Assembly: GCA_023229505.1 (NCBI GenBank)
Contig: JALNZD010000070.1
Span: 1-10,327 of the forward strand
Reading direction: 5' to 3'
Length of the DNA stretch: 10,327 bases
Origin: Bacteroidales bacterium
GTDB lineage: Bacteria > Bacteroidota > Bacteroidia > Bacteroidales > JAGOPY01
This document shows, piece by piece, positions 4,696 through 10,327 of the stretch. A program made the translations under genes and the position numbers. Positions within the stretch are counted from its first letter, which is position 1, and every line of letters starts with the position of its first letter. Under the pieces are notes generated by a model. That model saw only the letters and a list, made by a program, of their open reading frames with translations. It ran no database searches and was not told the DNA's origin.

Positions 4696-7323
4696 TTGAG
4701 CAACGATCCCGATATCATTGACACCCCGTTGATGCGGCAATATGCCACCATCAAGGCCAAATACCCGGATGCACTTCTGCTATTCCGCGTGGGTGATTTT
4801 TATGAAACCTTCGGTGAGGATGCGGTCAAAACATCAAAAATACTGGGTATCGTGCTTACCAGGCGTGCTAATGGCGCGGCTTCCTATGTCGACCTGGCCG
4901 GGTTTCCCTATCACGCCCTCGATACCTACCTGCCTAAACTGGTCAGGGCCGGACAACGGGTAGCAATTTGTGATCAGCTTGAAGACCCTAAACTGACCAA
5001 GAAGATTGTTAAACGGGGTGTAACGGAACTGGTTACACCCGGGGTTTCTTACAACGATAAGGTACTGGATCATAAGGAGAATAATTTCCTTTGCAGCCTG
5101 CAGTTGGGAGATAAGGTCTCCGGCATCGCTTTTCTCGACATTTCAACCGGTGAATTTTATGCCGCCCAGGGTAATAATGATTATATCGATAAGCTTTTGC
5201 AGGGTTTCAAGCCCAGTGAGGTTATAATCCAGAAAAGCAAGCGGGAGCGTTTCCAGCAGCTTTTCGGGAACAAATTTTACACTTATACTTTTGATGACTG
5301 GGTATTTACGGAAGATTTCGCGAAAGATATCCTGACTGCCCATTTCGGCACCACTTCGCTGAAAGGCTTCGGCGTGGAGGATATGCCCCATGCGGTGGTG
5401 GCCGCAGGCGGTGCTTTCCATTACCTGGCTGAAACGCACCACGATAAAATCCGGCATATCGTCAAAATTTCCCGGATTGAAGAAGACAAATATGTCTGGC
5501 TCGACCGGTTCACGGTACGCAACCTGGAACTGGTCAGCTCGATCAACGAGAAGGGCAGGACCCTCATGGACGTGATCGACCGGACGCTGACACCGATGGG
5601 ATCAAGGATGATGAGGCGGTGGATCGTTCTGCCGCTCAAGGAACGCAAGCCCATTGAAGAAAGGCTGGATATCGTGGAATTCCTGATGAAGCATAACGAG
5701 TTTGCTGAAACCCTGAGTAAGCAATTTAAGCTGACCGGGGACCTGGAACGGCTCATCTCGAAGGTTGCAGTGAGCAGGATTACGCCGCGCGAAGTAGTAC
5801 AATTTAAAAGAGCCCTTTATGCCGCTGAAGAGATTAAGAATATATGCGAAAGGACCGGACATGCTGCCCTTCAGAAGATTAGCGAGCAGTTGAACCCCTG
5901 CAAGATAATACGTGACCGCATCGAAAACGAAATTCAGGACGATCCGCCTACCGCGGTAAGCAAAGGAGGTGTGATGAAGAACGGGGTTTCGCCCGAATTG
6001 GATGAACTGAGGGGATTGCTTTTTTCCGGGAAAGATTATCTTCAGAAGCTACAACAGCGGGAGATTGCCCGCACCGGGATCACTTCGCTGAAGGTGGGCT
6101 ATAATAACATCTTCGGCTATTATCTTGAAGTAACCAATTCACATAAAGACAAGGTTCCTTCAGAATGGAACCGCAAACAGACGCTGGTCGGCGCGGAACG
6201 TTACATCACCGAAGAGCTGAAGGATTACGAACAGAAGATACTCGGGGCGGAAGAAAAGATCCTCGTCCTTGAAAGCCGCTTGTACGATGAACTGATCCAG
6301 GACCTGGCCGATTACATCCGCCCGGTGCAGCTAAATGCCAACTGGATAGCCCATCTCGACTGCCTGCTGTCCTTTGCCGTCATTGCCAAAGAAAATAATT
6401 ACCGCCGTCCTGAGATCAACGACAGTTTTGAAATCGAGATCAAAGAGGGCCGCCACCCGGTCATTGAACTAGAATTACCGTTAGGGGAGAAATATGTTTC
6501 CAACGACATCAGTCTTGATCACGAAAAGCAGCAGATCATCATCATCACAGGGCCAAACATGTCGGGTAAATCGGCTTTATTGCGCCAGGCGGCACTGATT
6601 GTGCTGATGGCCCAGTTAGGCTCTTTCGTCCCGGCAGAGGAGGCGAAGATCGGGTTAGTCGACAAGATATTCACCCGTGTCGGGGCATCGGATAATATCT
6701 CTTCCGGGGAATCGACATTCATGGTGGAGATGAACGAAACTGCCAGCATCCTCAACAATATAAGCACCCGCAGCCTGATCCTGCTTGACGAAATTGGCCG
6801 TGGCACCAGCACATACGACGGCATTTCGATCGCCTGGGCGATCACCGAATTTCTTCACGAGCACCCTGCATACCGGCCCAAAGTGCTCTTTGCCACACAT
6901 TACCATGAGCTGAACGAGATGGCTGCCACACACAAGCGGATACGGAACTACCATATATCGGTTAAAGAGATTGGCAACCAGGTGATCTTCCTGCGCAAAT
7001 TATGCAAGGGAGGCAGTGAGCATAGCTTCGGTATCCATGTGGCCCGCATGGCCGGCATGCCGCCGAAGGTCATCGAAAGGGCCAATGAATTACTCAAACT
7101 GCTGGAGCGTTCTCATAGCAACGACGAACTGGCAAAGATGGCCAAAGAGCTCGCCACAACCGATAAAGACCAATTCCAGCTTTCCTTTATTCAGCTTGAT
7201 GATCCTCTTTTGGAACAGATCAAGCAGGATATCCTGCACACCGATATCGACAATCTTACACCTCTCGAAGCGCTGATGAAGCTGCATACGATCAGGAAAC
7301 GGCTTGGAGGAACAGAGACATGA
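4696..7323 (+). CDS. mutS: DNA mismatch repair protein MutS
   Basis: 875-aa MutS1 that recognises mismatches and small loops, using ATP to recruit MutL. The length is normal for Bacteroidota. Domain I carries the mismatch-wedge Phe35-x-Glu37 in GDFYETF. The connector, lever and clamp domains run through the middle; NIFGYYLEVTNSH is a familiar MutS core stretch. The ATPase has Walker A GPNMSGKS at 619-626 (Lys625), the signature around SDNISSGEST at 665-674, Walker B LLDEIGRGTS with Asp698 and Glu699, and the ATHYHEL switch at 733-739. The C-terminus LTPLEALMKLHTIRKRL is the usual dimer-forming tail. The start is TTG at 4696: no in-frame ATG lies upstream before a stop, and the first ATG (4732, residue 13) would trim the family-typical TPLMRQY lead-in. 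It is GC-richer than most neighbouring genes and convergent with the OmpA-domain gene after 17 bp. Confidence 0.97.
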   Translation: MSNDPDIIDTPLMRQYATIKAKYPDALLLFRVGDFYETFGEDAVKTSKILGIVLTRRANGAASYVDLAGFPYHALDTYLPKLVRAGQRVAICDQLEDPKLTKKIVKRGVTELVTPGVSYNDKVLDHKENNFLCSLQLGDKVSGIAFLDISTGEFYAAQGNNDYIDKLLQGFKPSEVIIQKSKRERFQQLFGNKFYTYTFDDWVFTEDFAKDILTAHFGTTSLKGFGVEDMPHAVVAAGGAFHYLAETHHDKIRHIVKISRIEEDKYVWLDRFTVRNLELVSSINEKGRTLMDVIDRTLTPMGSRMMRRWIVLPLKERKPIEERLDIVEFLMKHNEFAETLSKQFKLTGDLERLISKVAVSRITPREVVQFKRALYAAEEIKNICERTGHAALQKISEQLNPCKIIRDRIENEIQDDPPTAVSKGGVMKNGVSPELDELRGLLFSGKDYLQKLQQREIARTGITSLKVGYNNIFGYYLEVTNSHKDKVPSEWNRKQTLVGAERYITEELKDYEQKILGAEEKILVLESRLYDELIQDLADYIRPVQLNANWIAHLDCLLSFAVIAKENNYRRPEINDSFEIEIKEGRHPVIELELPLGEKYVSNDISLDHEKQQIIIITGPNMSGKSALLRQAALIVLMAQLGSFVPAEEAKIGLVDKIFTRVGASDNISSGESTFMVEMNETASILNNISTRSLILLDEIGRGTSTYDGISIAWAITEFLHEHPAYRPKVLFATHYHELNEMAATHKRIRNYHISVKEIGNQVIFLRKLCKGGSEHSFGIHVARMAGMPPKVIERANELLKLLERSHSNDELAKMAKELATTDKDQFQLSFIQLDDPLLEQIKQDILHTDIDNLTPLEALMKLHTIRKRLGGTET

Positions 7324-7340
7324 AAAATCGTCTATCGTCC

Positions 7341-7850
7341 TTATTGATCCAATAGCGTATAAAGCTCTTTCAAGTCAGGGGATAAGATGACTTCAGTTCT
7401 GCGATTGCCGGCACGTCCTTCAGCTGTTTCATTCGTTTTTACGGGGTGAAATTCTCCTCTGCCTGATGCCGTGATACGATTCGAATCAAAGCCATTGTCT
7501 TTTGTCAAAATACGTACAATGGATGTGGCTCTTGCTGTGCTGAGATCCCAATTATCTTCAAATAGATTTGTTTTAATGGGGACATTATCCGTATGGCCTT
7601 CAATCATCACAGTGATGTCTTTGGTACTGTTAAGCACCTTGGCAAGAGATTTGAGCGCTTCTTTTCCTTGAGGATTAACCACATCGCTACCCGATTTGAA
7701 CAGCAATTTTTCTTCGAGCGAAACATAAACGTTTCCGTCTTTAATGTAAACGTATAGCTCATCAGTTTTATAATTCATCAGCGCATCGGCTATTGAATTT
7801 TTAAGCTTGGTCATCACCCCGATAGCTATCAGGATAGAGGGCTTTTTCAT
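7341..7850 (-). CDS. OmpA/MotB-type peptidoglycan-binding domain protein, N-terminally short
   Basis: 169-aa protein consisting almost entirely of an OmpA C-terminal domain. Motifs: VMIEGHTDNVP with Asp88, NWDLSTARATSIVRIL (the Nx2LSx2RAx2Vx3L peptidoglycan-binding signature) and GNRRTEV with Arg150/151. Bacteroidota relatives usually begin with a signal peptide or lipobox and a long coiled coil before a KLKNSIADAL-like helix. Here only MKKPSILIAIGVM precedes TKLKNSIADAL, and the codon just before the ATG is TAA. The first 12 residues look like the beginning of a signal peptide, but the hydrophobic run is only about 9 residues with no cleavage site, which suggests an in-frame loss of the stalk or a gene remnant. 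Export to the periplasm, where the domain would act, is therefore doubtful. It is convergent with mutS. Confidence 0.8.
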   Translation of the reverse strand: MKKPSILIAIGVMTKLKNSIADALMNYKTDELYVYIKDGNVYVSLEEKLLFKSGSDVVNPQGKEALKSLAKVLNSTKDITVMIEGHTDNVPIKTNLFEDNWDLSTARATSIVRILTKDNGFDSNRITASGRGEFHPVKTNETAEGRAGNRRTEVILSPDLKELYTLLDQ

Positions 7851-7935
7851 TTAAACGATTTGAATCGCTAAAGTGCCATTTTGATTGTACATATGATTTA
7901 TATTAGTTTGTGAATATTATTCTTTATGCTTCTCC
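7851..7935. other. AT-rich spacer with CGATT-TG-AATCG dyad
   Basis: The gap between the 253-aa gene stop and the OmpA-domain start holds no gene. A perfect 5-bp dyad CGATT-TG-AATCG lies at 7856-7867, just 6 nt upstream of the OmpA-domain ATG. No good TAnnTTTG promoter box was found for the minus-strand gene. If the OmpA gene lost its 5' part, the break would fall at its left edge near 7815-7850. Confidence 0.4.
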
Positions 7936-8697
7936 TTATTGTTTTTTGGTTTCCCGAATCACAATCTCAAGCAGGGCATGACGCTTTTTGGCATCCTGAA
8001 TCAGGGAATCAGCGTTATCCTGACCGATAGCAAAACAGGTCTTGATTGTTTCGCGGATTTGCATACCCTCTTGCAGTAGTTCTTCGGGCATCAATCGCTC
8101 AAATTGTTCATGATATTTCCCTGTTAGCAAATCATCAATAGAGGACCCTTTCAGCAATTGTCCCTTGCGGTTAATCCAGCCCATGTCAAGTAATTGGGTA
8201 ATAAAAGACGGCACTTGTTTATTTTTAAGAAAAGTCTGAAAATAATCCATCACTTTACGGGTGAACCGCCGTCGGATTTCCTTGACAATCAGTTTGACAA
8301 TCAATTTATCAAGGTCATCGCTCAGTTTTTGATACTGTATTAAATCTGTCGTCCCTTGTTGCGCCCGTTCGAGAACTTCGCTGGGAACAATACGAATTGA
8401 AATTTCCATCATCTTTTGTCCTTCATCACTCAGCGCGTATTGAATATCCATGCTCATGCCCTTCATCTCACGGATCAGTTTCCGCCTTTCTTCCGGTGAA
8501 CAATCCACCGATAGCCGCTCTCCGTGCTTTTCCATGTCCAAAATCGTCTTAACCAAGCCTGAACCCGCTTGCGGGAAGAAAAGATTTGCAACGCGATAAA
8601 GAGCAAGTAGTTTTTCCGTGGAAACTTTTTCAGCGTTAAGGTAAAGCGGTGAAAACAGAATAGGATTGGCTCGTAATAACGAAGGTTTCTGAGGCAT
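7936..8697 (-). CDS. Unrecognised helical protein, second gene of the 211/253 pair
   Basis: 253 aa, no signal peptide or membrane segment, rich in Lys/Glu/Leu and predicted by eye to be mostly alpha-helical and cytosolic. I do not recognise a family. Visible features: a non-charged N-terminal stretch NPILFSPLYLNAEKVSTEKLLALYRVANLFFPQ given in parts here as NPILFSPLYL then LLALYRVANLFF, a charged middle, an exact LIVK-LIVK duplication at 132-139 followed by EIRRR, and a possible small winged-helix-like segment around FITQLLDMGWINRKGQ (165-180). The start ATG lies 11 nt after the stop of the 211-aa gene, so the two are almost certainly one transcript and perhaps one functional unit. Only a weak A-rich or GTGGAA ribosome-binding signal precedes it. 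The gene ends 85 bp before the OmpA-domain start. Confidence 0.7.
   Translation of the reverse strand: MPQKPSLLRANPILFSPLYLNAEKVSTEKLLALYRVANLFFPQAGSGLVKTILDMEKHGERLSVDCSPEERRKLIREMKGMSMDIQYALSDEGQKMMEISIRIVPSEVLERAQQGTTDLIQYQKLSDDLDKLIVKLIVKEIRRRFTRKVMDYFQTFLKNKQVPSFITQLLDMGWINRKGQLLKGSSIDDLLTGKYHEQFERLMPEELLQEGMQIRETIKTCFAIGQDNADSLIQDAKKRHALLEIVIRETKKQ
8282..8305. repeat. Tandem 12-bp duplication inside the 253-aa gene
   Basis: TTGACAATCAGT is followed directly by TTGACAATCAAT, an 11-of-12 match. On the coding strand this produces the LIVK-LIVK repeat at residues 132-139. The length is a multiple of three, so the frame is kept; it looks like a recent in-frame slippage or duplication. Confidence 0.7.
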
Positions 8698-8708
8698 ATT
8701 GTTCCACT

Positions 8709-9344
8709 TTAGGCGTTATAAATTGCTCCAATACTGCGGAATGGAAGGCGATAAATAACATAAGAAACCAAAAAATCCGTTTCAAGCATTTTATCCAAAA
8801 GGTGCATAACGCCCATAAAAACAATGGGCAATTCTCCTTTTTGAAGTGTGCTTGTAATACGTTTTAAGATGAATTTATCCCTCACTGTTAGTAGTTCCCT
8901 GCTTTTAACCTGGTATTCTGCAATTGTCTCCTTCCGATCCTTATCAGAATTTTTCATCAGTAGTTTATTAAGCAGATCGTATTCCCGTATTAGTAAATCT
9001 ATGTTTTCCGTGCCCTCAAATTTCGCCTTCTTCTGTATTAAATCTAAAATAAACAAGAAATTAGGACTGCCACTCTCGGCAAGTCGCGTAATTATTTCTA
9101 ATTCATTACCGCACACCGGCACACCATCCTGATAAATGCGTGTCTGATTCCAGGGTAAGTTTAGTTCTTCTATTTTGGCAGCAATTCCCTCCCACATTTC
9201 ATCAACTGCCGACAGTTCCTTATCGATTCTTCCTCTTTTTATATCATTTTTTTCATTTCCGTGCAGGATTGAAGCTATGCGTCCTGAATCTTCCCGTGCA
9301 TGCAGAATAGGCACATAAATAAGTCTTCTGAGATCTTTCATCAT
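8709..9344 (-). CDS. Possible TraB/GumN/TIKI-superfamily-like protein, first intact gene of the pair
   Basis: 211 aa, cytosolic by sequence (no signal peptide or membrane span). Conserved-looking landmarks: LIYVPILH near the start (His15), RIYQDGVPVCGNE (70-81), GSPNFLFILDL (92-102), FEGTEN (Glu113), then RDKFILKRI, IVFMGVMHLLDKM (His181) and VIYRLPFR near the end. An early h-h-x-h-H, a central Gly-x-Glu, an Arg-rich helix and a late GxxHL resemble the order of motifs in TraB/GumN/TIKI and ChaN/EreA-type proteins, some of which are metal-dependent hydrolases. I also have the impression that VPILH/YQDGLPVCG/GTE proteins occur as uncharacterised genes in Deltaproteobacteria, unverified. The start uses AAGGAG at 5 nt, unlike its Bacteroidota neighbours. 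ATG at 9341 is an alternative start. Function is not established; the superfamily link is inference. Confidence 0.65.
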   Translation of the reverse strand: MMKDLRRLIYVPILHAREDSGRIASILHGNEKNDIKRGRIDKELSAVDEMWEGIAAKIEELNLPWNQTRIYQDGVPVCGNELEIITRLAESGSPNFLFILDLIQKKAKFEGTENIDLLIREYDLLNKLLMKNSDKDRKETIAEYQVKSRELLTVRDKFILKRITSTLQKGELPIVFMGVMHLLDKMLETDFLVSYVIYRLPFRSIGAIYNA

Positions 9345-9349
9345 TTTCG

Positions 9350-9355
9350 CTCCTT
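9350..9355 (-). promoter_or_regulatory. Strong Shine-Dalgarno of the 211-aa gene
   Basis: AAGGAG on the minus strand sits 5 nt before the ATG at 9344 (8 nt before the alternative ATG at 9341). Other starts in this window have no such site, as expected for Bacteroidota, where Shine-Dalgarno use is largely lost. It lies between the stop of the receiver-domain fragment and the start of the 211-aa gene, fitting polycistronic translation in a former host. Confidence 0.7.
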
Positions 9356-9358
9356 CAT

Positions 9359-9486
9359 TTAAAGTTCAAGCGCCTTGCTGATTATGTTTACCAAATCTTC
9401 ATTTTCAAAAGGTTTGCTTAAGTATTCGCTGATATTAAGGTCAGCCGCGTCCCTGATGGTATCAGGACATCCATTCGTAAATTCTT
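9359..9486 (-). pseudogene. C-terminal fragment of a response-regulator receiver domain
   Basis: Reading the minus strand to the TAA at 9361-9359 gives about 42 residues ending the way CheY-like receiver domains end: FTNGCPDTIRDA, then ISEYLSKPFENEDLV, then NIISKALEL and stop. The Lys-Pro-Phe is the conserved switch motif before the last helix, and the Thr 21 residues earlier fits the conserved switch Thr/Ser at the end of strand 4. The phospho-acceptor Asp and the first three strands are absent, and no start codon exists. The frame stays open to about 9523, but the sequence upstream of 9487 is coding in another frame for the secreted adhesin, so homology probably ends at or near 9475-9487. 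The stop is 14 nt from the next start, suggesting it was once the first gene of the operon. Confidence 0.7.
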
Positions 9487-10327
9487 TTACTTCTGTGAAA
9501 CCAGTTTGCCTGATTGTATTATTTTATTATTGCTGATCACTTTGTAGAAATAAATTCCTGAAGGAAGATTACTTGTTTCAAGAGTGGTTAATTGTTTAGT
9601 GAGGGTTGTATTCATCACCTCTTTTCCCAAAACATTATACATCCTCAATTCAACTTCCTTAATTTGCGATGCATCATTTATCATGATGGTTGTGGATGTA
9701 CTGAATGGATTCGGGTAAATGGTAACTGCTTCATTTGTATTTGCTGCATCAAAAGGAGCAATGCCTGTTGGATTGCAACCGGGAGGCATGGTGGCAGTTA
9801 TTGCAGAGGTATTTAAAGCACCTGTGGTTGTAAGCGATCTGCCATCAAGTGTAACTCCATTATTTAAGCTGATCGCGCCATTGTTGCAAATAATCGTTCC
9901 CCTGAAAACCGAATATTCATTTATGTCCACTGCGCCTTCAACCATCCAATACACATTTTGTTCCTGCGTTCCGTTAATCAAAATAACTTTTGAATACGTG
10001 CTTGTTGAAAGGGCACCGTTTATCTGGATAACAAATACAGCATTTGCATTACCTTGTGCATTGAGGTAAAGTGTATCTGTAAATGTTGCAGCAGCGTTCA
10101 TGAGGTAAGTATGTGGTGTAAGAACCAGGTTGTTACCAAACTGTGCAGGATACAGCAGCTCAATATCATAAGGCAGTGTGTTCAGATAATTATAGACATC
10201 AAGCAAATCGGCTGCACATTGTGCTGTAGAAGCATCCGGAATGGGATGAATAGTACCTGTTACTAACAGCGGATCGAAGCCGGTGGTTAAACCGACATTC
10301 GTTCCAATATCACCCGTAACATACGTT
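9487..10327 (-). CDS. DUF3494 ice-binding-like adhesin with T9SS sorting tail (partial, 5' end outside window)
   Basis: At least 279 residues are visible; the frame is open to the window edge, so the start is missing. Visible residues 1-181 match the DUF3494/ice-binding-like beta-solenoid domain: TYVTGDIGTNVGLTTGF, the AAD-LLDVYNYLN helix, LVLTPHTYLM, LYLNAQGNANAVFVIQING, NVYWMVEGAVDI, FRGTIICNNGAISL and GVTLDGRSLTTTGAL. A short linker follows, then a type IX secretion C-terminal domain (about 200-279) beginning VTIYPNPFSTSTT, with LRMYNVLGKEV and LPSGIYFYKV and ending in GKLVSQK. The protein should cross the outer membrane through T9SS and be anchored or released there. Ice binding is established for some DUF3494 proteins only; others are likely adhesins, so antifreeze activity is not implied. 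Any apparent start near 10206 is merely an internal TTG. Confidence 0.9.
   Translation of the reverse strand, partial: TYVTGDIGTNVGLTTGFDPLLVTGTIHPIPDASTAQCAADLLDVYNYLNTLPYDIELLYPAQFGNNLVLTPHTYLMNAAATFTDTLYLNAQGNANAVFVIQINGALSTSTYSKVILINGTQEQNVYWMVEGAVDINEYSVFRGTIICNNGAISLNNGVTLDGRSLTTTGALNTSAITATMPPGCNPTGIAPFDAANTNEAVTIYPNPFSTSTTIMINDASQIKEVELRMYNVLGKEVMNTTLTKQLTTLETSNLPSGIYFYKVISNNKIIQSGKLVSQK

Noticed and set aside
5421..5756. Minus-strand open frame of 111 codons inside mutS
   Set aside because: Ser/Arg-rich composition typical of an antisense shadow of a conserved gene.
7821..7830. Perfect 10-bp palindrome GATAGCTATC
   Set aside because: Lies inside the OmpA-domain coding region, short and isolated; expected by chance.
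8848..9132. Plus-strand open frame with hydrophobic stretches opposite the 211-aa gene
   Set aside because: Antisense of a gene with better motifs, ribosome-binding site and operon spacing; Ser/Leu-rich composition reflects the complement.
7324..9490. Mobile element carrying the 211/253 genes
   Set aside because: No transposase, integrase, terminal inverted repeats or target duplication could be found; only a junction is supported.
9719..10069. Plus-strand open frame of 116 codons opposite the DUF3494 gene
   Set aside because: Fully antisense to a clear DUF3494 domain; no independent support.
10204..10206. Start codon of the adhesin at 10206
   Set aside because: The codon is TTG and the DUF3494 sequence (VTGDIGTNVG and following) continues in frame to the window edge, so the real start lies outside.

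Overview
The window looks like a Bacteroidota (Bacteroidetes) chromosome segment, probably Bacteroidia or a related class. The evidence is a secreted protein ending in a type IX secretion (T9SS) sorting tail, a PorT-type outer-membrane barrel, lipoproteins with charged residues after the lipobox cysteine, MutS with the phylum-typical NMSGKSALLRQ Walker A, TAnnTTTG promoter boxes, and general absence of Shine-Dalgarno sequences.

Left part (1-4098): a cysteate synthase gene on the plus strand, whose likely start is at 267 because a good TTTG-N17-TAnnTTTG promoter lies inside the longer open frame. Four TTTCAAY heptamers separate it from a convergent outer-membrane beta-barrel gene. A divergent intergenic region (2241-2473) carries a helically phased degenerate repeat array and a 7-bp dyad. 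It is followed by an inhibitory-type serpin lipoprotein (P1 Val predicted) and a small Cys-containing lipoprotein.

Middle (4099-7323): a SpoU/TrmH-family RNA 2'-O-methyltransferase gene on the minus strand, whose stop codon abuts the stop of the small lipoprotein, and mutS diverging from it. Only 48 bp separate these two, and the region holds overlapping candidate promoters. mutS appears to start at TTG.

Right part (7324-10327): all genes are on the minus strand. An OmpA-type peptidoglycan-binding domain lacks the usual signal peptide and coiled-coil stalk. Upstream of it is a tight cluster, read in transcription order: the C-terminal third of a response-regulator receiver domain (no start), a 211-aa protein with a strong Shine-Dalgarno and motifs resembling the TraB/GumN/TIKI superfamily, and an unrecognised 253-aa helical protein. 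The receiver fragment touches the stop codon of the next gene, a DUF3494 (ice-binding-like) adhesin with a T9SS tail that runs off the window edge. The 7324-9490 interval therefore shows signs of rearrangement and is the least ordinary part of the window. No tRNA, rRNA, CRISPR array or transposase was seen.

Functionally this is a mosaic of housekeeping genes (mutS, RNA methylation), envelope genes (barrel, lipoproteins, serpin, OmpA domain, secreted adhesin) and a possible sulfonolipid-precursor gene, rather than one pathway. The best candidate for an undescribed unit is the 211-aa/253-aa pair at 7936-9344.
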